Part shown: positions 9,020 to 17,512 of the stretch, piece by piece | Layout: every line of letters starts with the position of its first letter | Numbering within the stretch: the stretch's first letter is position 1 | Assembly (NCBI RefSeq): GCF_015904235.1 | Contig: NZ_JADZLT010000042.1 | Location: forward strand, 62,001-126,000 | Length of the DNA: 64,000 nucleotides | Origin: Methylobrevis albus | GTDB taxonomy: Bacteria > Pseudomonadota > Alphaproteobacteria > Rhizobiales > Pleomorphomonadaceae | Direction: 5' to 3' | Position numbers and translations under genes: made by a program | The notes under the pieces: generated by a model | What the model saw: the letters and a program-made list of their open reading frames with translations, nothing else | The model's database searches: none | What the model was told of the DNA's origin: nothing

Positions 9020-10432
9020 TCAGGCGCGCACGCGCCGGAGCAGCGTCAGGCCGATGGCGAAGAAGGCGACCAGCGGCACGAGGCCGAGCCGCTGGCTGCC
9101 GGTGAGGTCGGTGACAAGGCCGACCAGCAGCGGGCCCATGAAACTGGTGATCTTGCCGGTGAGGGCGAAGAGACCGAAGAACTCGGCGGTCTGCCCGGCC
9201 GGGGCGACGCGGACGAGCAGCGAGCGCGAGGCGGCCTGCAGCGGCCCGGCGGCGATGCCGATGACGATCCCGAACAGGATGTAGAGCCGTTCCGACGTCG
9301 ACGCGAACAGGCCGTCGCCGGGGGCGGGACCGCCGACCTCCACCACGAACAGCACGTGCTCGCCGTCGATCGACAGGATGCCGAGCGCGGCGGTGATCAG
9401 CAGCACGAGGGCGCCGGTGACCACCGCCTTCGGGCCGAGCCGGTCGTCGAGCCGGCCGCCGACGAAGGCGCCGATGGTGCCGGTCAGCGTCAGCAGGATG
9501 CCGAACAGGCCGATCTCGATGGTGCCCCAGCCGAAGGCGCCGACGGCATAGATGCCGCCGAAGGCGAACAGCGCGATCAGGCCGTCGGTGTAGATCATGT
9601 TGGCGGCGAGGAAGAACGCGGCGTTGCGCTGGCCGGGCAGGGCGGCGAGCGTCGCCTTCAACTGCTTCGCCCCGGCGACGAGCGCCGCGCGGAACGGCAG
9701 GCGCTTGGGCGCATCGGGCGTGAACAGGAACATCGGCAGCGCCAGCAGCAGGAACCACAGCGCCGAGAACGGCCCGCTCGCGCGGTCGCCCTCGCGCGCC
9801 GCCGCGTCGAGGCCGAAGGCGGGGTCGAGGCCGGCGAGGGTCTTGCCGGTGCCGGGGTCGGCGGCGAACAGGCCGAGCATCAGCGCGAGGCTGACGAGGC
9901 CGCCCGCATAGCCCGCCGCCCAGCCGGTGCCCGACAGGCGGCCGAGCCGTTCGGGCGGCACCAGGTCGGGCATCATCGAATTGTTGAAGACGGTGGCGAA
10001 CTCCGCGCCGATGGTGGCGACCGCGAAGGCGACGAGCGCCAGCGGGATCAGGTCGGTGCGCCCGGGCGCGACGAACCAGAGCGCGGCGCAGGCGAGCACC
10101 ATCATCAGGCCGAAGCTGGCGATCCACGGCTTGCGCCGGCCGCTCGCGTCGGCGACCGCGCCGAGGAACGGCGATGAGAGGGCGATGACGAGCCCGGCCG
10201 CGCCGGTCGCATAGCCCCACAGCGCCTGGCCGGTGACGGCGTCGGGGGCGACGGCGGCGACGAAATAGGGCGCGAAGACGAAGGTGGTGATCAGCGTGAA
10301 GAACGGCTGCACGGCGGGATCGAACAGGATCCAGCCGGTGACGCCGCGTTTCGGCGCATAGAAGCCGCCATCCGGGCGGCGCAGGCGGCCGCCGATCGGG
10401 GTTTCGGGGGCGATCGGCGCGATGTCGCTCAT
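9020..10432 (-). CDS. MFS transporter, UMF1/Atg22-like
   Basis: A 470-residue protein with about 12 predicted membrane segments. The N-terminus (GWILFDPAVQPFFTLITTF, then FAPYFVAAVAPD) matches the UMF1/Atg22-like branch of the major facilitator superfamily, which usually opens with 'YDWANSAF'-type sequence. A conserved inter-helix loop (GRRKPWIASFG) follows the second or third segment. The substrate is unknown; eukaryotic Atg22 exports vacuolar amino acids, but that does not transfer safely. The start at 10432 avoids a long Pro/Arg-rich shadow extension. It lies 67 bases downstream of ohrR on the same strand, so the two may share a transcript. Confidence 0.82.
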   Translation of the reverse strand: MSDIAPIAPETPIGGRLRRPDGGFYAPKRGVTGWILFDPAVQPFFTLITTFVFAPYFVAAVAPDAVTGQALWGYATGAAGLVIALSSPFLGAVADASGRRKPWIASFGLMMVLACAALWFVAPGRTDLIPLALVAFAVATIGAEFATVFNNSMMPDLVPPERLGRLSGTGWAAGYAGGLVSLALMLGLFAADPGTGKTLAGLDPAFGLDAAAREGDRASGPFSALWFLLLALPMFLFTPDAPKRLPFRAALVAGAKQLKATLAALPGQRNAAFFLAANMIYTDGLIALFAFGGIYAVGAFGWGTIEIGLFGILLTLTGTIGAFVGGRLDDRLGPKAVVTGALVLLITAALGILSIDGEHVLFVVEVGGPAPGDGLFASTSERLYILFGIVIGIAAGPLQAASRSLLVRVAPAGQTAEFFGLFALTGKITSFMGPLLVGLVTDLTGSQRLGLVPLVAFFAIGLTLLRRVRA

Positions 10433-10499
10433 GACGAGAACCCCGGAAACGCGGGTGAAGTTGTGAGGTCGGCTGGAAACGCGGCGCGGCCGGGGCGGC

Positions 10500-10973
10500 T
10501 CATGCGGAGGCGGCTTCGAGGGCGGCGCGCAGGCGGACGATCTCCTGGCGGAGCTGGATGATCTCGGGCAGCGGCCGGCCGATGGCGCGGCCGATCTCGC
10601 GCGGCAGTTTTGCGGCACGCGGCTTCAGCGCCTGGCCGGCCGGGGTGAGGCGAATGCGGACCTGGCGCTCGTCGTCCGCGTCTCGGACGCGGCTCACCAG
10701 CCCCTGCGCCTCGAGGCGCTTCAGCAGCGGCGTCAGCGTACCGGAATCGAGGCCGAGCCGCTCGCCGATCGCCTTCACCGTGCAGTCGTCGGCCTCCCAC
10801 AGCACCAGCATCGCGAGATACTGCGGATAGGTGAGGCCGAGTTCGGCCAGCAGCGGCCGGTAGACCTTCGCGAAGGCATGGCTCGCCGCGTAGACCGCGA
10901 AGCAGAGCTGGTCGTCGACGCGCGGGGCATCGGCAACGGCGTCCGTCTGAGCATCGGCATCGATCGGGAACAT
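10500..10973 (-). CDS. ohrR: OhrR-type MarR-family repressor, organic peroxide sensor
   Basis: A 157-residue winged-helix protein. DQLCFAVYAASHAF near the N-terminus carries the reactive cysteine of OhrR proteins (C24), and LTYPQYLAMLVLWE is also typical. The DNA-reading part includes GLDSGTLTPLLKRLEAQGL and the wing sequence DADDERQVRIRLT. Organic hydroperoxides or hypochlorite oxidise the cysteine and release the repressor from the ohr promoter. It is divergent from ohr with 299 bases between the starts, where a candidate operator lies at 11101-11122. It is probably autoregulated. Confidence 0.93.
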   Translation of the reverse strand: MFPIDADAQTDAVADAPRVDDQLCFAVYAASHAFAKVYRPLLAELGLTYPQYLAMLVLWEADDCTVKAIGERLGLDSGTLTPLLKRLEAQGLVSRVRDADDERQVRIRLTPAGQALKPRAAKLPREIGRAIGRPLPEIIQLRQEIVRLRAALEAASA

Positions 10974-11100
10974 GCGCGGGGTCCGGCTGCGTTACGCCTG
11001 CGGCTGGGCGCGAGGGATCCCGGAGCGCATGGCACGCGGGAAGCATAGCGAAGCGCCGGCCGCGGTGCAGCAAAAACGCTCCCGGATTCGATCACATCCT

Positions 11101-11122
11101 ATTGAATTGCGCGCAATCGAAT
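11101..11122. promoter_or_regulatory. Candidate OhrR operator
   Basis: In the otherwise GC-rich ohrR-ohr intergenic region, an AT-rich stretch contains the perfect 12-base palindrome ATTGCGCGCAAT (11106-11117) flanked by A/T. OhrR boxes in other Proteobacteria are AT-rich dyads with AATTG/CAATT half-sites, so form and place fit. It sits about 130 bases upstream of ohrR and 150 upstream of ohr and could serve both. Confidence 0.55.
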
Positions 11123-11272
11123 TATCGGCGATGAACGGGGTGTCGCGACACGGGCGGCGGTGCCGGAAGGCGTCGCCGCTGCCGGGTCGCAAAGCAGGTC
11201 TGAACAGCGCCGCACCGTCATGGCGACGGGCGCGGCGCGCATCATCACCGATCAATCGCGAAGGAGACGACG

Positions 11273-11695
11273 ATGAAGGTTCTCTACACCACCAAGGCAT
11301 CCGCCACCGGCGGCCGTGAAGGCCATGCGGCGTCCGAGGACGGCGTGCTCGACGTCACCCTGACGACGCCGAAGGAACTCGGCGGCGACGGCAAGACCGG
11401 CACCAATCCCGAGCAGCTGTTCGCGGCGGGCTATTCGGCCTGCTTCCTCGGCGCGCTGAAGGCCGCCGGCCGCAAGGCGAAGGTGAAGGTCCCCGATGAC
11501 GCGACGGTCACCGCCACGGTCGGCATCGGCCCGCGCGACGACGGCGAAGGCTTCGGCATCGACGTGGCGCTGGCGATCCACATCCCGGGCGTCGAGACCT
11601 CGGTCGCCGAGGACCTCGTCCAGGCCGCGCACGTGATCTGCCCCTATTCGCACGCCACCAAGGGCAGCCTCGACGTCCGTCTCTCGGTCGTCTGA
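11273..11695 (+). CDS. ohr: Ohr, organic hydroperoxide reductase
   Basis: A 140-residue protein covering the whole OsmC/Ohr fold. Both catalytic cysteines are present: C57 in YSACF and C123 in VICPYSHAT. The N-terminal LYTTKASATGGREGHA is diagnostic of Ohr rather than OsmC. It reduces organic peroxides with lipoylated enzymes as electron donors. AAGGAG lies six bases before the ATG. It is divergent from its repressor ohrR. Its 3' end converges on the glutamate dehydrogenase gene across a strong hairpin. Confidence 0.97.
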   Translation: MKVLYTTKASATGGREGHAASEDGVLDVTLTTPKELGGDGKTGTNPEQLFAAGYSACFLGALKAAGRKAKVKVPDDATVTATVGIGPRDDGEGFGIDVALAIHIPGVETSVAEDLVQAAHVICPYSHATKGSLDVRLSVV

Positions 11696-11740
11696 CGGCC
11701 GCACCGCCGCCCCGCTCCGGGGGCGACACCGCTGATCTCC

Positions 11741-11778
11741 GCGAGGGCGGCAGGCTGGAAACGGCCTGCCGCCCTCGC
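11741..11778. terminator. Bidirectional hairpin between ohr and the glutamate dehydrogenase gene
   Basis: A perfect 15-bp stem (11741-11755 with 11764-11778) closes an eight-base loop, exactly between two converging genes. No T-run follows in either direction, so if it terminates transcription it does so without a classical U-tract. Confidence 0.6.
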
Positions 11779-11795
11779 TGCGTTGAGCGGTGCCG

Positions 11796-14700
11796 TCAGC
11801 CGCTGTCGGCGAGGTCGGCGAGCAGGCCGGCGACGATGGTGAGGCGGGCGACGGTCGGTTCGCCCTCGGCGAGGATCGCGGCGATGGTGGCGGAGGTGCG
11901 CGCCACCTGCTCGCGGCGCGGCCAGACCCAGGCGTCGATGTCGGCCCCGGTCGGCCCGGCCGCGGCGATCGCGATCGCCATGCGGCGGTGCGCTTCGCCG
12001 AGGGTGCGGCGGGCGCGGTCGAGGGCGAGGCCGTCGTAGTAGTCGCGCACCACGAGCCGGCGGGCGAGCGCCTCGATGCGGCCGATCTCGAAGCGGGCGC
12101 CGCTCTGGTAGAGCGCGGCGGTGGCGACCGCGAGCGGGCGTTCGGCCCGCTCGGCGATCACCACGGCGTCGAGGGCGCGGAGTTCCACGGGCAGCAGCGC
12201 GGCGCGGCGGGCGAGCGGGGCGGGCACGCCGGCGTCGACGAGCCGGGCGACGGTCTCGCCGACGGCGTTCGCCACCTCCTCGGGCAGCGCGGTCAGGTCG
12301 AGCGCGGCGGAGATTTCCTCGATGCCCGGCCGGAAGCGCCCGACCAGCGCGGCGAGATCCTCGCCGTCCACGGCGGTGTTGCGCAGCAGCCAGGTAACCG
12401 CCTGCAGCATCAGGTCCTGGATGCGGCCGTAGAGCTCGAGCTGCGCGGCGCCGGGGATCGCCGCGTCGAGGGCGTCGACGTCCGCGAACAGCGCCGGCAG
12501 GCCGAAGGCGTCGCGGGCAGCGAGGAAGGCGCGGACGATGCCGGCGGGGGCCGCCCCGGTCTGGTCGGCGATCCGGACGACGAAGGCCGGGCCGCCGCGG
12601 TTGATCACGGCATTGGCGAGCCGCGTTGCCACGATTTCGCGCTTCAGGCGGTGATGCGCGATGTCGTCCGAGAAGGCCTCGCGCATCGCGGGCGGGAAAT
12701 AGGCGTAGAGCTCGCCGGCGAGATAGGGATCGTCGGGAACCGCGGTGGCGAGCAGGTCGTCGAACAGCACGATCTTCGCATAGGCGAGCAGCACGCCGAG
12801 TTCGGGCCGGGTCAGCAGCCGCCCGTCCTTCTCGCGCTGGGCGAGGGCGGCGTCGTCGGGCAGGTATTCGACGGCGCGGTCGAGCAGGCCGCGCTCTTCC
12901 AGCGTCTGCATCAGCCGGCGCTGGTAGCCGAAGTCCTCGGCGCCGCGCTGGGCGGTCATCGAGATCGCCAGCGTCTGCAGGTAGTTGTTGCGCAGCACGA
13001 GGGCGGCGACGTCGTCGGTCATCGAGGCGAGCAGGGTGTTGCGGTCGGCGAGTTGCAGCCGGCCGGCGAGCACCGCGCGGCGCAGCGCGATCTTGATGTT
13101 GACCTCGACGTCGGACGAGTTGACGCCGGCGGAGTTGTCGATCGCGTCCGAGTTGACCCGGCCGCCGCCCGCTGCATAGGCGATGCGGGCGCGCTGGGTC
13201 AGGCCGAGGTTGGCGCCTTCGCCGACCACCTTGGCGCGCAGTTCGCCGGCGGCGATGCGCAGGGCATCGTTCGCCTTGTCGCCGGCCTCGGCGTCGCTCT
13301 CGCCCGGGCCGCGGACATAGGTGCCGATGCCGCCGAACCACATCAGGTCGACGGGGGCGCGCAGGATCGCCCGCATCACCTCGGCCGGCGTCGCGCGGTC
13401 GCGGGCAAAGCCGAGCACGGCCTGGATTTCCGGCGACAGGGAAATCGACTTCGCGCTGCGCGAGAAGACGCCGCCGCCGGGCGAGATCAGGCTGCGGTCG
13501 TAGTCCTGCCAGCTCGAGCGCGGCAGCGCGAACAGGCGCCGGCGCTCGGCAAGGCCCGCGGCCGCGTCGGGATCCGGGTCGATGAAGATGTCGCGGTGGT
13601 CGAAGGCGGCGACGAGGTGGATCGCCGGCGACAGCAGCATGCCGTTGCCGAAGACGTCGCCCGACATGTCACCGACGCCGGCGACCGTGAACGGCGTCTT
13701 CTGGATGTCGATGTCGATCTCGCGGAAGTGCCGCTTCACCGCTTCCCAGGCACCGCGCGCGGTGATGCCCATCTTCTTGTGGTCGTAGCCGACCGAGCCG
13801 CCGGAGGCGAAGGCGTCGGAGAGCCAGAAACCGCGCGCGTCGGCGATGGCGTTGGCCGTGTCGGAGAAGGTGGCGGTGCCCTTGTCGGCGGCGACGACGA
13901 GATAGGGATCGTCGCGGTCGTGGCGCACGACGCTCTCCGGCGGCACGATGGCGCCGCCGACCTCGATGTCGTCGGTGACGTCGAGCAGGCTCTCGATGAA
14001 GATCTTGTAGGCGGCGGTGCCTTCGGCGAACACCGCCTCGCGGCCGCCGCCGTCGGGCAATTGCTTGGGGAAGAAGCCGCCCTTGGCGCCGACCGGCACG
14101 ATGACCGCGTTTTTCACCTGCTGCGCCTTGACGAGGCCGAGCACCTCGGTGCGGAAGTCCTGCGGCCGGTCGGACCAGCGCAGGCCGCCGCGGGCGACCA
14201 TGCCGAAGCGCAGGTGCACGCCCTCGACGCGCGGGCTGTAGACCCAGATCTCGGCATGCGGCCTGGGCGCGGGCAGGCCCTCGACGCGGGCGGGGTCGAG
14301 TTTGAGCGAGATGACGTCCTTCGGCTGGCCGTCGGCGGCGATCTGGAAGAAGTTGGTGCGGTTGGTGGCGCGGATCAGGCCGAGGAAGCGGCGCAGGATG
14401 GTGTCGTCGTCGAGGCTGGTGACGGCCTCGAGGTCGGCCTCGATCAAGGCGGCGATGGCGGCCTCGTCGTCGGCGCGCCGGTCGGCGGCGCCGGGGTCGA
14501 AACGGCGCAGGAACAGGGCGACGAGGCGCGCGGCAGTCCCGGCGTGGCGCACCAGTGCGTCGGCCATGTAATGCTGGCCATAGGCGATGCCGGCCTGCTG
14601 CAGGTAGCGCGACAGCGTGCGCAGGATCGCGATCTCGCGCCAGGCGAGACCGGCGTGGATCGCCAGCGCGTTGAGCGCGTCGCTCTCCGCCCGCTTCAGC

Positions 14701-16586
14701 CACACCGCCATGAACAGCGCGCGCAGCGGATCGGCGAGGGTGTCGAGGTCGATCGGCTGGCCGTCGGGGCGGGCGAGGGTCATGTCGTGCAGCACGACAT
14801 GGCCGCCGTCGGCGGGCTGGATCTCGTAGGTCTGCTCGTCGATCACCTCGAAGCCGAGGTTTTCCAGCACCGGCACCCGGCGGGTAAGCGGAATCGGCGC
14901 GCCGCGCTGGAACAGCTTCAGCGTGCACTGGTGCGGCGCGAGGTCGTCGCCGCGGCCGAAGGTGATCGTGGTCGGGCGCTCGTCGGTGAGGCGCTCGACG
15001 CGGGCGATGTCGTCGAGGGCGGCGGGCGCGCGGTAGCGGTCGCGGTAGGAGACCGAGAACGCCGAACTGAAGCGCCCGGCGAGGGCGCGGGCGCGCAGCG
15101 GGGCGAAGCGGTCATGCAGCAGGGCGGCGAACTCATCGCCCCAGGTGCGCACCAGCGCGGCGACGGCCGTTTCCAGCTCGGCGCGGGCGACCTCGGGCGT
15201 CTGGCCTTCGTCGCGGCCGATGATGAAGTGGACGCGGGTCAGGCCGCCCTCGAGAAAGGCCGGGTAGAAGGCGGAGACGCGGCCGGCGTAGACCCGGGCG
15301 AGATAGTCGCCGATGCGGGCGCGGACCTCGGTCGTGTAGCGCTCGCGCGGCACGAAGACGAGCACCGAGACGAAGCGGTCGAAGCGGTCGAGCCGGGCGA
15401 GGACGCGGATGCGCGGCCGCTCGTCGAGCTCGAGGATCGCGAGGGCGAATTCGTAGAGCTGGTCGGTGTCGATCTGGAACAGCTCGTCGCGCGGATAGGT
15501 CTCGATGACGTTGGCGAGGGTGCGGGCCGAGTGGCTGGCGGCGTCGAAGCCGGCGCGCTCCAGCACCGCGGCGACCTTGCGCCGGAGATAGGGAATGGTG
15601 CGGGCCGGGCGTGTGTAGGCGGTGGAGGTGAACAGGCCGGCGACGCGGATCTCGCCGACGAGGCGGCCGTCCGGCAGGTAGTGCTTGATGCCGACGCAGT
15701 CGAGATAGGCGCGCCGGTGCACGCGCGACTTGACGTTGGCCTTGATGACGAACAGCGCCTCGGGCCGCATCATGAAGTCGCGGATCTCCGGCGTCATCTC
15801 GACGAATTCGCGGCCGCGGCGGAGAATGCGGAACTCGGGATCGGTGAGCACGCCGAGGCCGGTGCCATCGCGGTGCAGGATGCGGCGGCCGGGGCCATCG
15901 GCGAGTTCGACGTCGTATTCGCGCAGGCCGAGGAAGGTGAAGTTGTCGTCGGCGAGCCACTCGAGGAAGGCGATCGCCTCGGCGACCTCGCTGTCGGGCA
16001 AGGGCGGCGGCGCGGCACGGTAGTCGGCGACCGCCTGCACCACGGCGGCGCGCATCGCCTGCCAGTCGTTCACGGCGCGGCGCACGTCACCCAGCGTCGC
16101 CTCCAGCCGGCGGGCGAGGTCGGCGTGCGCCGCCTCGTCGGGCAGGCGGGCGAGGTGGATGTGGACGAGGCTCTCGCGGCGGACGTCGCTGCTGTCGCCG
16201 GAGACGGCAAGCACCGGGTGCAGCAGCAACCGCACGTCGGCGCCGACGTCCTGCAGCGCGCCGACGATCGAATCGACGAGGAACGGCATGTCGTCGTTGA
16301 CGACCTCGAGAAGCGTCAGGCCGCGGCCGCGCGGTCCCTCGCCGGCGACGTCGATGTCCTCGATGGTGATGGTGTGCGTGCCGGGCCGGTGGGCGCCGAG
16401 ACGGGCGAAGGCGGCCTGCGCCAGGCGGGCGAGATCGGTCGCGGCATAGTGGACGATGTCCTCCGCCGCGGCGCGGGCATAGAGCCGCGCGGCGAAGTCC
16501 GCGACCTCGTCGTGGCCTGCGGCGCGCAGCCGGGCGCTCGTCTCCGCGATCAGGCGGCTCTTGCCGCTGTTGATGATCCCGTCCAT
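11796..16586 (-). CDS. NAD-specific glutamate dehydrogenase, large (about 180 kDa) type
   Basis: A 1596-residue protein, the usual length of the L-GDH180 class. It oxidises glutamate to 2-oxoglutarate with NAD+. The N-terminal half holds the ACT-like regulatory segments of the family. The catalytic core around residues 780-850 has GGLRWSDRPQDFRTEVLGLV, then KNAVIVPVGAKGGFF with the substrate-binding lysines. Further on, VGEGANLGLTQ belongs to the NAD-binding region. The start ATG at 16586 is chosen for its ribosome binding site (GGAGGAAGGCG) and because MDGIINSGKS is family-like; the frame stays open to 16649. A full-length opposite-strand frame over this gene is a codon-bias shadow. Confidence 0.95.
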   Translation of the reverse strand: MDGIINSGKSRLIAETSARLRAAGHDEVADFAARLYARAAAEDIVHYAATDLARLAQAAFARLGAHRPGTHTITIEDIDVAGEGPRGRGLTLLEVVNDDMPFLVDSIVGALQDVGADVRLLLHPVLAVSGDSSDVRRESLVHIHLARLPDEAAHADLARRLEATLGDVRRAVNDWQAMRAAVVQAVADYRAAPPPLPDSEVAEAIAFLEWLADDNFTFLGLREYDVELADGPGRRILHRDGTGLGVLTDPEFRILRRGREFVEMTPEIRDFMMRPEALFVIKANVKSRVHRRAYLDCVGIKHYLPDGRLVGEIRVAGLFTSTAYTRPARTIPYLRRKVAAVLERAGFDAASHSARTLANVIETYPRDELFQIDTDQLYEFALAILELDERPRIRVLARLDRFDRFVSVLVFVPRERYTTEVRARIGDYLARVYAGRVSAFYPAFLEGGLTRVHFIIGRDEGQTPEVARAELETAVAALVRTWGDEFAALLHDRFAPLRARALAGRFSSAFSVSYRDRYRAPAALDDIARVERLTDERPTTITFGRGDDLAPHQCTLKLFQRGAPIPLTRRVPVLENLGFEVIDEQTYEIQPADGGHVVLHDMTLARPDGQPIDLDTLADPLRALFMAVWLKRAESDALNALAIHAGLAWREIAILRTLSRYLQQAGIAYGQHYMADALVRHAGTAARLVALFLRRFDPGAADRRADDEAAIAALIEADLEAVTSLDDDTILRRFLGLIRATNRTNFFQIAADGQPKDVISLKLDPARVEGLPAPRPHAEIWVYSPRVEGVHLRFGMVARGGLRWSDRPQDFRTEVLGLVKAQQVKNAVIVPVGAKGGFFPKQLPDGGGREAVFAEGTAAYKIFIESLLDVTDDIEVGGAIVPPESVVRHDRDDPYLVVAADKGTATFSDTANAIADARGFWLSDAFASGGSVGYDHKKMGITARGAWEAVKRHFREIDIDIQKTPFTVAGVGDMSGDVFGNGMLLSPAIHLVAAFDHRDIFIDPDPDAAAGLAERRRLFALPRSSWQDYDRSLISPGGGVFSRSAKSISLSPEIQAVLGFARDRATPAEVMRAILRAPVDLMWFGGIGTYVRGPGESDAEAGDKANDALRIAAGELRAKVVGEGANLGLTQRARIAYAAGGGRVNSDAIDNSAGVNSSDVEVNIKIALRRAVLAGRLQLADRNTLLASMTDDVAALVLRNNYLQTLAISMTAQRGAEDFGYQRRLMQTLEERGLLDRAVEYLPDDAALAQREKDGRLLTRPELGVLLAYAKIVLFDDLLATAVPDDPYLAGELYAYFPPAMREAFSDDIAHHRLKREIVATRLANAVINRGGPAFVVRIADQTGAAPAGIVRAFLAARDAFGLPALFADVDALDAAIPGAAQLELYGRIQDLMLQAVTWLLRNTAVDGEDLAALVGRFRPGIEEISAALDLTALPEEVANAVGETVARLVDAGVPAPLARRAALLPVELRALDAVVIAERAERPLAVATAALYQSGARFEIGRIEALARRLVVRDYYDGLALDRARRTLGEAHRRMAIAIAAAGPTGADIDAWVWPRREQVARTSATIAAILAEGEPTVARLTIVAGLLADLADSG

Positions 16587-16723
16587 CGCCTTCCTCCTGC
16601 CGCCTCCGGGGCGGTCTCTCGCCGTGCGATCTTGGTGCTTCCGGTTCACCGCGACGTGTCACCGACGCGGCGCCCTGCCGCAGGTTTAGCATCCCCGGGC
16701 GCGGTGATTGAGACGGAAGCATG

Positions 16724-16751
16724 AAAAAAGGCCCGCCGGGGGGCGGGCCTT
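16724..16751 (-). terminator. Rho-independent terminator of ppa
   Basis: On the minus strand, AGGCCCGCC and GGCGGGCCT form a nine-bp stem (16742-16750 with 16729-16737, four-base loop), followed by a run of six T (complement of 16724-16729). It lies about 55 bases past the ppa stop. Confidence 0.85.
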
Positions 16752-16804
16752 CGCAACGGTTCGGGCTGAAGGCGCCGGCCGGACCGGCGCGCGGGCGGCA
16801 GCGT

Positions 16805-17344
16805 TCAGCCGGCCGCCTTTTCCTTGGCGAGTTCGATCGCCTTGACGATGAGGCCGCGGGCCTCCTCGGCGTCGCCCCAGCGCAGCACCTTGACCCACTT
16901 GCCGGGCTCGAGGTCCTTGTAGTGCTCGAAGAAGTGCTCGATCTGCTTCAGCGTGATCTCGGGCAGGTCGGTGGCGTTCTGCACCTTCTCGTAGCGCTTG
17001 GTCAGCTTGGACGACGGCACGGCGAGGATCTTCTCGTCGATGCCGGCCTCGTCTTCCATGAGCAGCACGCCGATCGGGCGGCAGTTCATGATCGCGCCGG
17101 GCATCACCGCGCGGGTGTTGCAGACGACGACGTCGATCGGGTCGCCATCGTCCGACAGCGTGTGCGGCACGAAGCCGTAATTGCCGGGGTAGCGCATCGC
17201 CGTATAGAGGAAGCGGTCGACGTACATCGCCCCGGCTTCCTTATCCATCTCGTACTTGATGGGTTCGCCGCCGAGCGGAACCTCGATGATGACGTTGATG
17301 TCGTGCGGCGGGTTCTTGCCGATCGGCACGGCGTCGATGCGCAT
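16805..17344 (-). CDS. ppa: Inorganic pyrophosphatase (family I)
   Basis: A 179-residue soluble pyrophosphatase that splits PPi to phosphate and pulls biosynthetic reactions forward. Family I signatures are present: [39 protein letters not shown] and [11 protein letters not shown], carrying the metal-binding aspartates of D-x-D-P-x-D type. The ATG at 17344 gives the standard N-terminus MRIDAVPIG; the open frame extends 30 codons further with unrelated sequence. A terminator follows the gene. It is downstream of and co-oriented with the sensor kinase gene, but a 168-base gap suggests its own promoter. Confidence 0.97.
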   Translation of the reverse strand: MRIDAVPIGKNPPHDINVIIEVPLGGEPIKYEMDKEAGAMYVDRFLYTAMRYPGNYGFVPHTLSDDGDPIDVVVCNTRAVMPGAIMNCRPIGVLLMEDEAGIDEKILAVPSSKLTKRYEKVQNATDLPEITLKQIEHFFEHYKDLEPGKWVKVLRWGDAEEARGLIVKAIELAKEKAAG

Positions 17345-17512
17345 GGCCTCAATCTCCAGGGCTGGCGGGCACGCCGGCCGGCCAGCCGGTCGCGCGGGTC
17401 GCCACGTCTTATCCCCCCCGCAGCGGCGGTGCAAGTCGGACTTTTGTGCGGTGCAGCATGCCGACCCGTCGCACGACCCGCGGCCGGCGGCGACGGGCGG
17501 ACTGCGGCCGGG

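Noticed and set aside
10971..11000. GGAAC followed by CGTT at the ohrR start, resembling an EcfG promoter toward ohr
   Set aside because: The spacer is 18 bases, outside the 16-17 allowed, and it lies about 270 bases from the ohr start.
11790..16724. A 1644-codon open frame on the plus strand across the glutamate dehydrogenase gene
   Set aside because: It is the exact shadow of a recognised 1596-residue enzyme. In DNA with this third-position GC bias, stop codons are rare in the opposite frame. The translation is repetitive Gly/Ala/Asp/Val/Glu text with no domain.
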